Shown: positions 1 through 9,800 of the stretch, in pieces
Numbering within the stretch: position 1 is the first letter of the stretch
Layout: every line of letters starts with the position of its first letter
DNA from: Gordonia sp. PP30
GTDB lineage: Bacteria > Actinomycetota > Actinomycetes > Mycobacteriales > Mycobacteriaceae
Direction of reading: 5' to 3'
Length of the DNA: 64,000 bases
Assembly: GCF_023100845.1 (NCBI RefSeq)
Contig: NZ_CP095864.1
Location: forward strand, 2,232,001 to 2,296,000
The notes under the pieces: model-generated
Told to the model about the DNA's origin: nothing
The model's input: the letters and a program-made list of their open reading frames with translations, nothing else
Database searches by the model: none
Position numbers and translations under genes: made by a program

Positions 1-1
1 C

Positions 2-1063
2 GACGATCTGTCCCGCGACCTGCTCGACTCGGGTGCGCTGCAGGACCAGATCGACAGCCGGTCGGTGGTCGGTGTGACCACCAACCCGGCGATCTTCCAG
101 GCCGCGCTGGCCGGATCGAGCATGTACGACGCGCAGATCGCGCAGCTCGCCGGCTCGGGCGCCGACGTCGACACCGCGATCACCACGATCACCACCGACG
201 ACGTCCGCCGGGCGTGCGGGGTGTTCGAGCAGGTGTTCACCGACTCGGCCGGCGTCGACGGCCGCGTCTCGATCGAGGTGGATCCGCGCCTGGCGCACGA
301 CACCGACGCCACCGTCGCGCAGGCCGTCGAACTGTGGAACCTGGTGGACCGCCCCAACGCGCTCATCAAGATCCCGGCGACCAAGGCCGGCCTGCCGGCC
401 ATCACCCGGGTGCTGGCCGAGGGCATCAGCGTCAACGTGACCCTGATCTTCTCGGTGGAGCGCTACCGCGAGGTGATCGAGGCCTACCTGAACGGGCTCG
501 ACGCGGCGCTGGAGAACGGGCACGACATCGCCCGGATCGAGTCGGTGGCCTCGTTCTTCGTGTCCCGGGTGGACACCGAGATCGACAAGAGGCTCGACGC
601 GATCGGCACCCCCGAGGCGCTGGCGCTGCGCGGCAAGGCCGGGCTGGCCAACGCCCGCCTCGCCTACGCCACCTACCGCGAGGTCTTCGAGTTCGGCGTC
701 CGGTTCCCGGACCTGAAGGCGCACGGCGCACGGCCGCAGCGCGCCCTGTGGGCGTCGACCGGGGTGAAGAACCCGGACTACGCCGACACGCTGTACGTCA
801 GCGAGCTGGTGGCGCCGGACACGGTCAACACCATGCCCGGCAAGACCATGGAGGCCTTCGCCGACCACGGCTGGGTGGACACCGACTCGATCATCGGCAA
901 GGAGGCGGAGTCCCGGGCGGTCTTCACCGCGCTCGCCGAGATCGGCGTGAATCTGCCGGAGGTCTTCGAGGTCCTCGAGGCCGAGGGCGTCGACAAGTTC
1001 GAGGTCGCCTGGAGCGAGCTGCTCAGCGCCACCGCCGCCCAGCTCGCCGCCGCGAAGGGCTAG
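2..1063 (+). CDS. tal: transaldolase, 5' end outside the window
   Basis: Transaldolase of the non-oxidative pentose phosphate pathway, moving a dihydroxyacetone unit between sedoheptulose-7-phosphate and glyceraldehyde-3-phosphate in the cytosol. The frame is open from base 2, so the start codon lies upstream. Visible family motifs are TTNPAIF near the beginning, [16 protein letters not shown] (the Schiff-base lysine lies in this stretch) and WASTGVKNP. It belongs to the long actinobacterial type; about 353 residues are in the window and only a few N-terminal residues should be missing. The next gene, zwf, begins 4 nt after the stop, so it heads a pentose-phosphate operon. A transketolase gene is expected just upstream by synteny, which is inference. 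Confidence 0.97.
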   Translation, partial: DDLSRDLLDSGALQDQIDSRSVVGVTTNPAIFQAALAGSSMYDAQIAQLAGSGADVDTAITTITTDDVRRACGVFEQVFTDSAGVDGRVSIEVDPRLAHDTDATVAQAVELWNLVDRPNALIKIPATKAGLPAITRVLAEGISVNVTLIFSVERYREVIEAYLNGLDAALENGHDIARIESVASFFVSRVDTEIDKRLDAIGTPEALALRGKAGLANARLAYATYREVFEFGVRFPDLKAHGARPQRALWASTGVKNPDYADTLYVSELVAPDTVNTMPGKTMEAFADHGWVDTDSIIGKEAESRAVFTALAEIGVNLPEVFEVLEAEGVDKFEVAWSELLSATAAQLAAAKG

Positions 1064-1067
1064 CGGC

Positions 1068-2606
1068 GTGCCGGCCTCCGGCGGATGGGTCAATCCGCTC
1101 CGCGACCCGGACGATCGGAGGCTGCCGCAGATCGCCGGTCCGTGCGCGCTGGTGATCTTCGGCATCACCGGTGATCTGTCGCGGCGCAAACTGATGCCGG
1201 CCATCTACGACCTGGCCAATCGCGGGCTGCTCCCGCCGAGTTTCGCGCTCGTCGGGTTCGCCCGGCGCGAGTGGGACCACGAGGACTTCGCGGAGTTCGT
1301 CAAGAAGGACGTCGAGGAGCGCTCGCGGACCGGTTTCCGGGAGGCCCAGTGGGCCAAGCTCGCCGAGGGCATGCGGTTCGTCGAGGGGTCGTTCGAGGAC
1401 GATGCCGCGTTCGATCTGCTGCGGGACACGCTCGCGGAGCTGGATTCCGAGCGCGGCACCGACGGCAACCACGCGTTTTACCTCGCGATCCCGCCGAACG
1501 CCTTCCCCACGGTGCTGCAGCAGCTCAAGCGCACCGGGATGGCGACGTCCGACGTGCCCGACACCTGGCAGCGCGTGGTGATCGAGAAGCCGTTCGGGCA
1601 CGACCTCGAGTCGGCCCGGCAGCTCAACGCCCTGGTGAACAGCGTCTTCCCCGAGGAATCGGTGTTCCGTATCGACCACTATCTGGGCAAGGAGACGGTG
1701 CAGAACATCCTGGCGCTGCGCTTCGCGAACCAGCTGTTCGAGCCGGTGTGGAACAGTCACTACATCGATCACGTGCAGATCACCATGGCCGAGGACATCG
1801 GCCTGGGCGGCCGGGCCGGGTACTACGACGGCATCGGCGCCGCCCGCGATGTGATCCAGAACCACCTGTTGCAGTTGCTGGCGCTGGTCGCCATGGAGGA
1901 GCCGATCTCGTTCTCGCCGCGCGAGTTGCAGGTCGAGAAGATCAAGGTGCTCATCTCGACCCGGAACATCGAGCCGATCGCCGAGAACTCGGCGCGCGGC
2001 CAGTACGGTCCCGGCTGGCAGGGCTCGGAGAAGGTGCCCGGGCTGCTCGAGGAGGGCTTCTCCCCCGATTCGACCACCGAGACCTACGCCGCGATCGCGG
2101 TGGAGGTCGACACCCGGCGCTGGGCCGGGGTGCCGTTCTACCTGCGCACCGGCAAGCGGCTCGGCAAGCGCGTCACCGAGATCGCGCTGATCTTCAAGCG
2201 GGCGCCGCATCTGCCGTTCGACGCGTCGATGACCGCCGAACTCGGCCAGAACGCGATGGTGATCCGGATCCAGCCGGACGAGGGCGTCAACATCCGCTTC
2301 GGCGCCAAGGTGCCCAGCACCGGGATGGAGGTCCGCGACGTCAACATGGACTTCAGCTACGGCGAGGCGTTCACGGTCAGTTCGCCGGAGGCCTACGAAC
2401 GGCTCCTGCTCGACGTCCTGCTGGGCGAGCCGTCGCTGTTCCCGGTGAACGAGGAGGTGGAGCTCAGCTGGGAGATCCTCGACCCGGTGCTCGACACCTG
2501 GGCCGCCTCGCCGGAGCCGCCGGAGACCTACGAGGCCGGGACCTGGGGACCGGAGTGCGCCGACGAGATGATGGAACGCTCCGGCCGCAGCTGGCGGCGG
2601 CCGTGA
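1068..2606 (+). CDS. zwf: glucose-6-phosphate 1-dehydrogenase
   Basis: Catalyses the first, NADP-dependent oxidation of the oxidative pentose phosphate pathway, giving 6-phosphogluconolactone. The 512-residue protein has the nucleotide-binding fingerprint GITGDLSRRK (residues 32-41), EKPFG (173-177) and the active-site signature RIDHYLGKE (201-209) with the catalytic histidine. Length is typical. The GTG start at 1068 lies 4 nt after tal, so the genes are probably co-translated. It precedes opcA, whose product is required for G6PDH activity in actinobacteria and cyanobacteria. Nothing looks abnormal. Confidence 0.98.
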   Translation: MPASGGWVNPLRDPDDRRLPQIAGPCALVIFGITGDLSRRKLMPAIYDLANRGLLPPSFALVGFARREWDHEDFAEFVKKDVEERSRTGFREAQWAKLAEGMRFVEGSFEDDAAFDLLRDTLAELDSERGTDGNHAFYLAIPPNAFPTVLQQLKRTGMATSDVPDTWQRVVIEKPFGHDLESARQLNALVNSVFPEESVFRIDHYLGKETVQNILALRFANQLFEPVWNSHYIDHVQITMAEDIGLGGRAGYYDGIGAARDVIQNHLLQLLALVAMEEPISFSPRELQVEKIKVLISTRNIEPIAENSARGQYGPGWQGSEKVPGLLEEGFSPDSTTETYAAIAVEVDTRRWAGVPFYLRTGKRLGKRVTEIALIFKRAPHLPFDASMTAELGQNAMVIRIQPDEGVNIRFGAKVPSTGMEVRDVNMDFSYGEAFTVSSPEAYERLLLDVLLGEPSLFPVNEEVELSWEILDPVLDTWAASPEPPETYEAGTWGPECADEMMERSGRSWRRP

Positions 2607-2637
2607 CCGGGGCGCCGGAGATGCGGAGGACGCGCGA

Positions 2638-3543
2638 ATGATCGTCGAACTGCCCGACACCTCCACCCAGGAGGTCAGCAAGAAGCTGGTCCGGATGCGC
2701 AACAGCGGCGGCGAGGTGACCGTCGGGCGCGTCCTCACCCTGCTCATCGACACCGAGCCCGGAGAGGTCGCCGAGACCGCCGTCGCGGTCGCCAACGAGG
2801 TGAGTCGTGAGCACCCGTGCCGCGTGATCGTGGTGATCCGCGGGGATCGGTCGGTGCCGGTGCGCCTGGACGCCGAGATCCGCGTCGGCGGCGACGCCGG
2901 CGCCTCCGAGGTGGTGCTGCTGACCTTGTCCGGCGAACTGGCCGGCCACGCGCACGCGGTGGTCACGCCGTTCCTGCTGCCCGACACCCCGGTGGTGACC
3001 TGGTGGCCGGGGGCCGCGCCCGACTGCCTGTCCGCCGATCCGCTGGGCAAACTGGCGTCGCGGCGCATCACCGATGCGCGCAACGCCCCCGACCCGTGGG
3101 CGTTCCTCGAGGCCCGGCGCGCCACGTACAGCCCCGGCGACACCGATCTGGCATGGTCGGCGATCACCCCGTTCCGGGCGACACTCGTCTCGGCACTCGA
3201 TCGGCCGCCGCACCAGCCGATCCTGTCGGCGAGCGCCACCGGCCCGTCGCGCCTCCCCTCGGTCGACCTGTTCGCCGGCTGGCTGGCCGGTGAGCTCGGC
3301 GTGCCGGTGACCCGCGGAACCGGCCGCTGGAGTATCCGGCTCACCCGGCCCGACGGGGTGCTGGAGATGACCGTCGACGGGATCGACGGCGTCCTGCACT
3401 CCCCCGGCCACCCGGACGGCCGCGCGCCGTTCCACCGGCGGACCACCGCCGAATGCCTCGCCGAGGAGCTGCGGCGCCTCGACGCCGACGTCGTCTATCG
3501 CCGCGCGCTGGACGGCCTCTCCGGCGTCACGATCGGAAAGTGA
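2638..3543 (+). CDS. opcA: glucose-6-phosphate dehydrogenase assembly protein OpcA
   Basis: OpcA-family accessory protein (301 residues) that promotes assembly and activity of glucose-6-phosphate dehydrogenase; it has no known catalytic activity. The family is recognised by the N-terminal [13 protein letters not shown] segment, the central [16 protein letters not shown] stretch and the position directly after zwf. It starts 31 nt downstream of zwf at an ATG preceded by GGAGATGCGGAGGA. Its stop overlaps the GTG of the lactonase gene (GTGA), so the two are translationally coupled. Confidence 0.95.
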   Translation: MIVELPDTSTQEVSKKLVRMRNSGGEVTVGRVLTLLIDTEPGEVAETAVAVANEVSREHPCRVIVVIRGDRSVPVRLDAEIRVGGDAGASEVVLLTLSGELAGHAHAVVTPFLLPDTPVVTWWPGAAPDCLSADPLGKLASRRITDARNAPDPWAFLEARRATYSPGDTDLAWSAITPFRATLVSALDRPPHQPILSASATGPSRLPSVDLFAGWLAGELGVPVTRGTGRWSIRLTRPDGVLEMTVDGIDGVLHSPGHPDGRAPFHRRTTAECLAEELRRLDADVVYRRALDGLSGVTIGK

Positions 3544-4268
3544 GCACCGTGAGCGAGACCGAGCACCTGGTATTCCCCACCTCCACCGACCTGGTCGCGA
3601 CGGCGACCGCCCGGCTGGTCGACGCGATCGGCCGCGCGCAGCGGGCTCGCGGTCTCGCGACGATCGCGCTGACCGGCGGTTCCAACGGCATCGGCCTGCT
3701 CCGGGCGCTGGCCGCGGACGCGGCGGCCGTCGACTGGTCGCGCGTCGAGCTGTACTGGGGCGACGAGCGCTTTCTGCCCGCCGGGGACCCGGAACGCAAC
3801 GAACGGCAGGCGCGCGAGGCGCTCCTCGATCTGGTGCCGGTCGATCCGGCGCGGGTCCACCCGATGGCTGCCTCGGACGGTGAGTTCGGCGACGACATCG
3901 ACGCCGCCGCGCGCGCGTACGCCGGGCTGATCGGCGACGATCTGCGCTTCGACGTGCACTTGCTCGGCATGGGCGGCGAAGGTCACATCAACTCGCTGTT
4001 CCCGCATTCCGCGGCGACGGCCGAGGAGACCGCGCCCGCGGTGGCCGTGGTGGATTCGCCGAAGCCGCCGCCCCGCCGGATCACCCTGACCTTCCCGGTG
4101 ATCAACCGTTCCCGTGAGGTCTGGTTCCTGGTCTCCGGCGGCGAGAAGGCCGAAGCGGTGGCCGCGGCCGCCGCCGGCGCCGCCCGCGCGGACTGGCCGT
4201 GCGCGGGCGCGCACGGCACCGAGCGCACCGTCTGGTTCCTCGACACCGCCGCCGCCTCCCTGCTCTGA
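3540..4268 (+). CDS. pgl: 6-phosphogluconolactonase
   Basis: Hydrolyses 6-phosphoglucono-delta-lactone to 6-phosphogluconate, the step after zwf. The 242-residue protein shows the Pgl/NagB-fold motifs [15 protein letters not shown] near the N terminus, YWGDERFLP, and the family signature [16 protein letters not shown] chose the GTG at 3540 because it overlaps the opcA stop (GTGA) and gives the normal family N terminus; a second in-frame GTG lies at 3549. It is the last gene of tal-zwf-opcA-pgl. The DNA after it is a gene-poor junction with repeats, and I see no strong terminator hairpin. Confidence 0.96.
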   Translation: MSTVSETEHLVFPTSTDLVATATARLVDAIGRAQRARGLATIALTGGSNGIGLLRALAADAAAVDWSRVELYWGDERFLPAGDPERNERQAREALLDLVPVDPARVHPMAASDGEFGDDIDAAARAYAGLIGDDLRFDVHLLGMGGEGHINSLFPHSAATAEETAPAVAVVDSPKPPPRRITLTFPVINRSREVWFLVSGGEKAEAVAAAAAGAARADWPCAGAHGTERTVWFLDTAAASLL

Positions 4269-4285
4269 GCACGAGGCCTCCTGCC

Positions 4286-4349
4286 GCCCGTTGAGCCGAC
4301 CCGAGCCTGATAGGGAGCCCTTCGACGCCGCATCGTTGAAACGACCCCT
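4286..4349 (+). repeat. intergenic repeat, copy A (degenerate)
   Basis: Begins with GCCCGTTGAGCCG, continues CCGAGCC and ends with GAAACGACCCC. The same blocks in the same order make up the right half of copy B (4800-4855), and the first block recurs in copy C (45651). It sits just after the pgl stop. No coding capacity. Function unknown. Confidence 0.6.
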
Positions 4350-4389
4350 GTCCGATGAGATCGGTGAGCCGGGTGTTGCGGGAGCGCCG

Positions 4390-4663
4390 CTACCCGGCGA
4401 GCGGCGTGATCGCCGAGAGATCGACCCGGCCGCGGGCGCGCTGCAGGTCGTAGTCCATCTGGATTCAGCCAGAACAGATCGCTCTGGCCGAATAGGCGGC
4501 CGAGCCGAAGGGATATCTCGGCGGACACGCCGCGCTGTCCGTGCACGATCTCATGCACGGTCCGTACCGATACGCCGAGATGTTGCGCGAGCCCGCGCTG
4601 CGACAGCGCGTAGTCGTCCATGTACTCCCGCAAGTGCTCGCCGGGATGGCTGATCACGTCCAC
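4390..4663 (-). pseudogene. HigA-type antitoxin (XRE family), frameshifted
   Basis: The N-terminal part is a clear HigA/VapI-type helix-turn-helix antitoxin: HPGEHLREYMDDYALSQRG, then GVSVRTVHEIVHGQRGVSAE and RLGRLFGQSDLFWLN. It starts at a GTG (4663) behind AAGGGAG. After FWLN the frame leaves the family: it reads on for over 150 unrelated residues into DNA antisense to pgl. One frame over, the expected C terminus appears (QMDYDLQRARG..., stop at 4390), as in family members that read WLNLQxxYDL. A loss of 2 nt or gain of 1 nt near 4468 explains this. No HigB-like toxin is encoded upstream (4664-5077) or downstream. This is a remnant of a toxin-antitoxin locus, or a sequencing error in an orphan antitoxin. 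Confidence 0.8.
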
Positions 4664-5077
4664 TCGCTGCTCCCTTCAGTGGTAGTCGACGATCCGCACG
4701 TGTTCGGGACCGTTTCGACACGGTCTGCGCCTAGCGGCTTGACCGGCTCAACGGGCTGATGACGGTCAGCTCAACAGGTTGATGACGACCGCCTCAACAG
4801 CCCGTTGAGCCGACGCCGAGCCCGAAAGGGCGAGGTGGCGAGTCGAAACGACCCCCTCGGTCGGGGCCGGCCCTCGGACGATGGCGGCGCTGTGGGCGGT
4901 CACGCGCGCATATATCGATCGTGACTCGCCGTAGTGCTGTTGTCATGCAGAGGGCCCACCGGCCCGTGGAGTCCGATCGACCTCCGAGCCACCCCCTAGC
5001 GTCGCCTCGTGGTCCGGAGTCAGGGCTCGCGGGCGCTGCTTCCGGGAACGACACGCTGCCACCGTGTCGCGACGCTG
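4664..5077. other. gene-free stretch between HigA remnant and antiporter
   Basis: About 410 nt with no credible gene on either strand; the short open frames here have no family features and an arginine/proline-rich, out-of-frame look. It holds repeat copy B (4706-4855) and an A+T-rich patch around 4906-4922. It is where a HigB toxin would be expected, and none is present. Confidence 0.6.
4706..4855 (+). repeat. intergenic repeat, copy B
   Basis: Composite element. The left half carries CGTTTCGACACGGTCT and CCTAGCGGCTTGACC, shared in part with copies C and D. The middle has GGCTCAACGGGCTGATGAC followed by the related CAGCTCAACAGGTTGATGAC. The right half has AGCCCGTTGAGCCG, which is inverted relative to CTCAACGGGCT, and ends GTCGAAACGACCCC. 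It contains both direct and inverted internal repeats and no coding capacity. Confidence 0.65.
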
Positions 5078-6865
5078 CTACGAGAGGGGGCCCGGCTCGC
5101 CGGGCATCCGGGTGTCGTCGCGGATGCGGGCCTCGCGGTTGCCGATCATGTGGCGGTCCAGGACCAGCGGCGCGGCGAGGGCGTCCCCGGTCTCGGCGGC
5201 GTCGCCGGTCTCCGCGTCGCCCGTTTCCGCCGTACCGGCGGTCGGGGTCGCGACGGGTCCGGTCGCCCCGGCCGCGGCGGACTCGCCGCCCTGGGCGCGG
5301 ACGGCCTCGACGGCCCGGTCGGCGAGCGCCTCACCGGCACCCTGGTACAGGTGGATCACCACGTCGATCCCGAGTTCCTCGAGTTCGCGCACGTCCTCGC
5401 GGTACAGCGCCACCGACGCGACGACGGCGCCGCTGTGTCCGATGCGCCGCAGTTCGCGCAGCGCCTCGATGTTGGCGTACTGCGCGGGCATGGCCAGCAC
5501 GATCATGATGACGCCGCCGGTGTCGACCATCCGCGTCCAGAAGTCGTAGTCGGTGGCGTCGCCCTCGATCACCTGGTAGCCGCGTTCCTCCAGATAGGCG
5601 GTGCGATTCGGGTCGTGCTCGACGCCGAGCGTCCGGTAGCCGTACTCGTCGGCCAGCTGCCGGTACACCGCGGAACCGACTCGCCCCATGCCGAGCACGA
5701 CGGCCTCGGCGTCGCCGATGTCGATCGGCCGGTCCTCCGGGTGCAGCCGGTCGGGATGGCGCGCGGGCAGTCGCCGCGCCAGCCGGGACACCCCGGACAC
5801 GCTGGTCGGGTTCAGGAAGCCTGCCACCACGAAGCCGCCGGACACGGCGACCACCAGGGTCAGCAGCCAGCTCTCGGACAGCCAGCCGTCGTCGGCGCCG
5901 ACCTCGGCGATGATGAGCCCGAACTCGGAGTAGTTCGCGAGTGCGAGGGCGGCCAGCAGCGCGGTCCGGTTGCGCAGCCCGAACAGCCACAGCAGCGCCC
6001 AGTAGCCCACCGCCTGCACCGGCAGCAGGACCAGCAGCGCCGCGCCCAGTCCGAGATTCACCCAGGTCGGGATCCCGTGGAAGCCGATCGCCACGAAGAA
6101 GCCGACCAGCAGCAGATCCTTGATCCGGAACAGCGCGTTCGACAGCTGGTCGGCGCCCGGGTTGCGCGCCAGCGTGATCCCCATGATCAGCGCGCCCAGA
6201 CTCCCGGACAGCCCGACCGCGGTGAACAGCAGATACCCGGGAATCAGCGCCATCCCGATGCCGAACAGCACTTCCATCTCGCCGTGACCGAGCCGGTTCC
6301 AGTAGCGGGTGCTCCAGGAGATCACCGGCACGACCACCAGCAGCGTCAGCGCCCACGGACTCGGTGGCTTGCCCTGCGAGACCGACATCAGCACCACCGC
6401 GCCGATGTCCTGCATCACGAGCACACCGATCACCACGCGCCCGTACAGCGCCTGCTCGTCGCCGCGTTCCTGCAGCACCTTGACCGCGACGATGGTGCTG
6501 GAGAACGACAGCACGAACGCGATCGCCACCAGGACCCGCAGCGACTCCGGTCCGAAGGCGCCGGCCAGGGACAACAGCGACAGGAAGCCGACGCCGACCA
6601 CGGACATCAGCACCATGTGCACGGTGGAGCCGAGCCACACCTCCTTCTTGATCAGCGACCGCAGATCCAGTTGCAGGCCGATCGCGAAGAGGAGCAGCAT
6701 CACACCGATCTCGGCGATCTCATCGATGCCGGTCAGCTTCTCCACCCCGGCGGCGTTGAGGATGAAGCCCGCCGCGAGGAAGCCGATCAGCGGCGGCAGC
6801 CGCAGCAGTCTGGCGACCAGGCCGCAGCCGAACACGACCGCGACGTAGATCGCCACCAGAGTCAT
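5078..6865 (-). CDS. monovalent cation:proton antiporter (CPA2, KefB-like) with RCK domain
   Basis: Integral membrane antiporter or K+ efflux-type carrier of 595 residues. Residues 1 to about 352 form the Na+/H+-exchanger domain with about a dozen hydrophobic helices, including the conserved VMQDIGAVVLM segment. Residues 385-505 form a TrkA-N/RCK nucleotide-binding domain beginning AVVLGMGRVG (GxGxxG fold) with EHDP after the second strand. The C-terminal 60 residues are low-complexity, with a repeated AETGD unit, and are probably disordered. The ATG overlaps the stop of the upstream patatin-like gene by 4 nt (ATGA), so the two are translated as a pair. The transported ion cannot be read from sequence. 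Confidence 0.9.
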   Translation of the reverse strand: MTLVAIYVAVVFGCGLVARLLRLPPLIGFLAAGFILNAAGVEKLTGIDEIAEIGVMLLLFAIGLQLDLRSLIKKEVWLGSTVHMVLMSVVGVGFLSLLSLAGAFGPESLRVLVAIAFVLSFSSTIVAVKVLQERGDEQALYGRVVIGVLVMQDIGAVVLMSVSQGKPPSPWALTLLVVVPVISWSTRYWNRLGHGEMEVLFGIGMALIPGYLLFTAVGLSGSLGALIMGITLARNPGADQLSNALFRIKDLLLVGFFVAIGFHGIPTWVNLGLGAALLVLLPVQAVGYWALLWLFGLRNRTALLAALALANYSEFGLIIAEVGADDGWLSESWLLTLVVAVSGGFVVAGFLNPTSVSGVSRLARRLPARHPDRLHPEDRPIDIGDAEAVVLGMGRVGSAVYRQLADEYGYRTLGVEHDPNRTAYLEERGYQVIEGDATDYDFWTRMVDTGGVIMIVLAMPAQYANIEALRELRRIGHSGAVVASVALYREDVRELEELGIDVVIHLYQGAGEALADRAVEAVRAQGGESAAAGATGPVATPTAGTAETGDAETGDAAETGDALAAPLVLDRHMIGNREARIRDDTRMPGEPGPLS

Positions 6866-9800
6866 GGGATCATTCTAGTGTCCGTTATCGGCGCTATGAC
6901 CGGCTCCTCCCCGTAGCCCCGGTCGCGGTGAGCGATCGTGCCCGAACCGGCCCCGAGCAGCAGGAAGAACAGTGCGCACGGCACCCCGGCGATCACCGTC
7001 GTCGACGACGCCCCGGCCGCGTGCGCGGCCGCCGCCGCCCCGGCGGTGAGCAGCGCACCGCCGATCACGAGGCTGTCCAGCCAGTCCCGCTGCGCCCACC
7101 CGTGCAGCGCGAGCCAGATCAGGATCGCGGCGACCAACGCCGCCAGCGCGGGCCAGAGGGCGGCGGCGTCGACCCGCCACGGCCGGCCCGGCCACCACGG
7201 TGCCGTGCATGCGGCCCCGGCCGCCGTGACGAGCAGGCATGCCGCCCAGTTGACCGGACTCGCATGCCACGGACGACGCGCCGGCCTCGGGAGGTCGGCG
7301 GGCACCGTCCGGGCACGTGCCGACGCTCCCGCCACCAGCCCGAGCACCACCGCACCGATCAGCACCCAGCCCTCCGGGTACAGGGAGCGGCTCGCGTCGA
7401 GCGTGCCCACCGCGGCCGCGACGCCGGCCCCGGCCAGCGCCAGCCCGCCCGTCAGCGCGAGCCCGGCGAGCACCCACGTGGCCGTCACCGCCCGCCGCGT
7501 CGACTCCTCGGCGTAGTCGAGATCGGTGTGCCAGGCCGACGACGGCCCGCCGGCCGCCCCGTCGATCGCTTCCCGCAACAGACGTCGCCGTCGTCGCCCG
7601 CGAAACGCCGACCACAGAATCGCCGGCGCGACGATCGCCAGCACCGCACCCACCGTGATCTGCGTCGCGGCCACACCGGCGGCATCGGGCCGCTGGGCGC
7701 TGGCCGAGAGGGCGTGCCCGAGCGCGACCGCGGTGAGCACCGTCGCGCCGACCGCCGCGAACCGGAGCGGTTCGGCGAGGAAGAGCAGCGGGAACGCCAC
7801 GATGCGCGCGAGCAGCACGGCGGCGCGGCCGAGTTGCCCGGCCGGCGTCCAGCGGGTCCGGGCACGCGGCGCGAGTGCCCGCCCCACCAGCGGGCCGAGC
7901 CGGGCCGCCAGCGAATACCGGTATTGCGGCGACAGATCGGCGAACGAGTAGCTCAGCTCCGGCATGCGCCACGTACCGCCCGCACCGTCGGTGAACGTCT
8001 CCTCCTGTTCGAGGACACCGCGCTGCAAGTCGGCCACGCGGTGATCGACGACGACGGACGCGGCACGCGCGGTCCGGTTGTCCGCGCCGGCGTCGTCGAG
8101 GATGCCGACGATTCCGGCCGCCGCGTCGAGGCGGCCCCACCGCCAGTCGTTGGCGCGCCAGCGCCAGTCCAGGAAGCCGCTGAAGTTCGCGATACTCGTT
8201 CCGGCGAGCTTGCTCGACGCCGCCAGCGGCCGGTGCTCGCCCTGATCGATCACCGCGTGCACCCCCGTGCGCCATTCCGGCAGCAGCGCCCGGTCCCGCG
8301 GGACCTCGCGCAGCCAGCGGCGGATCCAGAGATTCCGGTCGGCGGCGTCGACGGCACCGGTCATCACCGCGGGCCGCTGGGTGCCGCTGATCGAGGCGAA
8401 GGCGACGATCGCATCGGTGCCCGAGAGCTCGATGATCGCCATCGTGCGCACCAGCGCACGCGCCTGCCGCGCGTCCATGCCGGGTGCGTCGAGTGAGCCG
8501 TCGGCCACCCGCCGCCAGATCGAGCCCGACCACCACTGGGCGGGCTCCGCGGGCGCGAACGCCGTCGTGCGAAACTCGGCCATCAGCTCGTCGAGCCGCC
8601 GGAACAGCCTGTCGATCAGCGGTGTACCGGTACCGCCGAAGGTCAGTCCGTCGCCGAGGGCGGTGAGGAACCGGCCTTCGGCCGGCGCCCCGGTCTCGGC
8701 GGCACCGATCGTCGTCCACAGTGCGTCCGACATCCGCAGTTCGCGCTGCTGCCGCGCGGCGGCGTCCAGCGCCGCCGACAGTCCGTCGAGTGTCCCGTCC
8801 GGCCCGATCGCGGTCACGACCGGCCGGTAGACGGCCTCGCGCCGGGCGAGCAGCGCGGTGATCAGCATCCGGTAGAGCTGCGCCTTGCGCACCGGGAGCA
8901 GGGCCGGCGGCCGATCGGTGGCGGCGTCGATCTCCCGCAGCCAGAGGATCAGCAGAGCGATTCCGTCGATCACCGCCTGCAGGTCGCCGGAGAGATCCGG
9001 CGCCGGCGACGCACCGTAGCGCGCGGTCAGCCGGTCGCCCAGGGTGAGCACGTCCGTACGGCCGGCCGCGTGCAGCGCGGTGATCGGGCCGGGCGCGGCC
9101 CAGCCGGGCGGCCGGACGGGCACCTCCACCCAGGGCTCACGCAGCAGCCGGGCGAGCCGCCGCGCATCCGGCCCGATCCGCGCGCGGGCATATCGCCGGG
9201 CGGTCACCGCACCCAGCAGCGGGATCTCGCCCTCCGCCCCGGCGAGCGCGGCGACCCGGGACCGCTGACGCAGCAGTTCCTCGTTGCCGCCGCGCACCAG
9301 ATCGAGTTCGTCGTCGGCCGACTCCTTGCGGATCTTCAGCATTCCGGCCGTGACCAGCATGTTCAGCCAGGTGGGATCGGCGCGGCGGCGCGGCGTCTCG
9401 ATCCGCAGCGCCGGACTCGGATCCAGGTAGATCAGGCGGCGGGTGGTGCAGTCCGACGACGGCGCACGCTGGATCGCGCGCATCGCCCGGTCGACGGGGA
9501 TGTTGTCGAAGATGCCGCCGTCGATCACCCGGAACGACACGCTCTGCGCCATCGCCGATCCGGCGGGCACCACATCGGCGAGCGGAAAGACGCCCGCGGC
9601 GTTGTGCCCGAGCCGGCCGTCCCGGGGCCGATCGCCCCGGCCGCCGGGCCCGGTGGCCTCGCCGGGTACCGCCGATCCGTCGTCGGCGACGGCGGAGTAG
9701 ATCGACGCCGCCTCGAACGCGCCCGGGAACGACGACGACGCGCGCGCCGCCAGCGCGAGCAGGTCGAGCGCGGTGCGGAAGTCCGCCACGCTGTCCTCGT

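Noticed and set aside
1023..3446. Long minus-strand frame of about 800 codons under zwf-opcA
   Set aside because: Antisense frame caused by high G+C third positions; its translation is Arg/Pro/Ala-rich with no family motif, while the plus strand encodes clear enzymes.
3983..4663. HigA-like gene as an intact 226-residue protein
   Set aside because: Residues beyond FWLN are out of the family frame and run antisense to pgl; the true ending is in another frame, so it is called broken.
4286..4860. CRISPR array in the repeat-rich junction
   Set aside because: The repeated blocks are not evenly spaced, differ in order and strand, and no cas gene is present.
5009..6916. Plus-strand frame of about 635 codons opposite the antiporter
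   Set aside because: Gln/His/Arg-rich antisense reading without membrane segments; the minus strand has about a dozen helices and an RCK domain.
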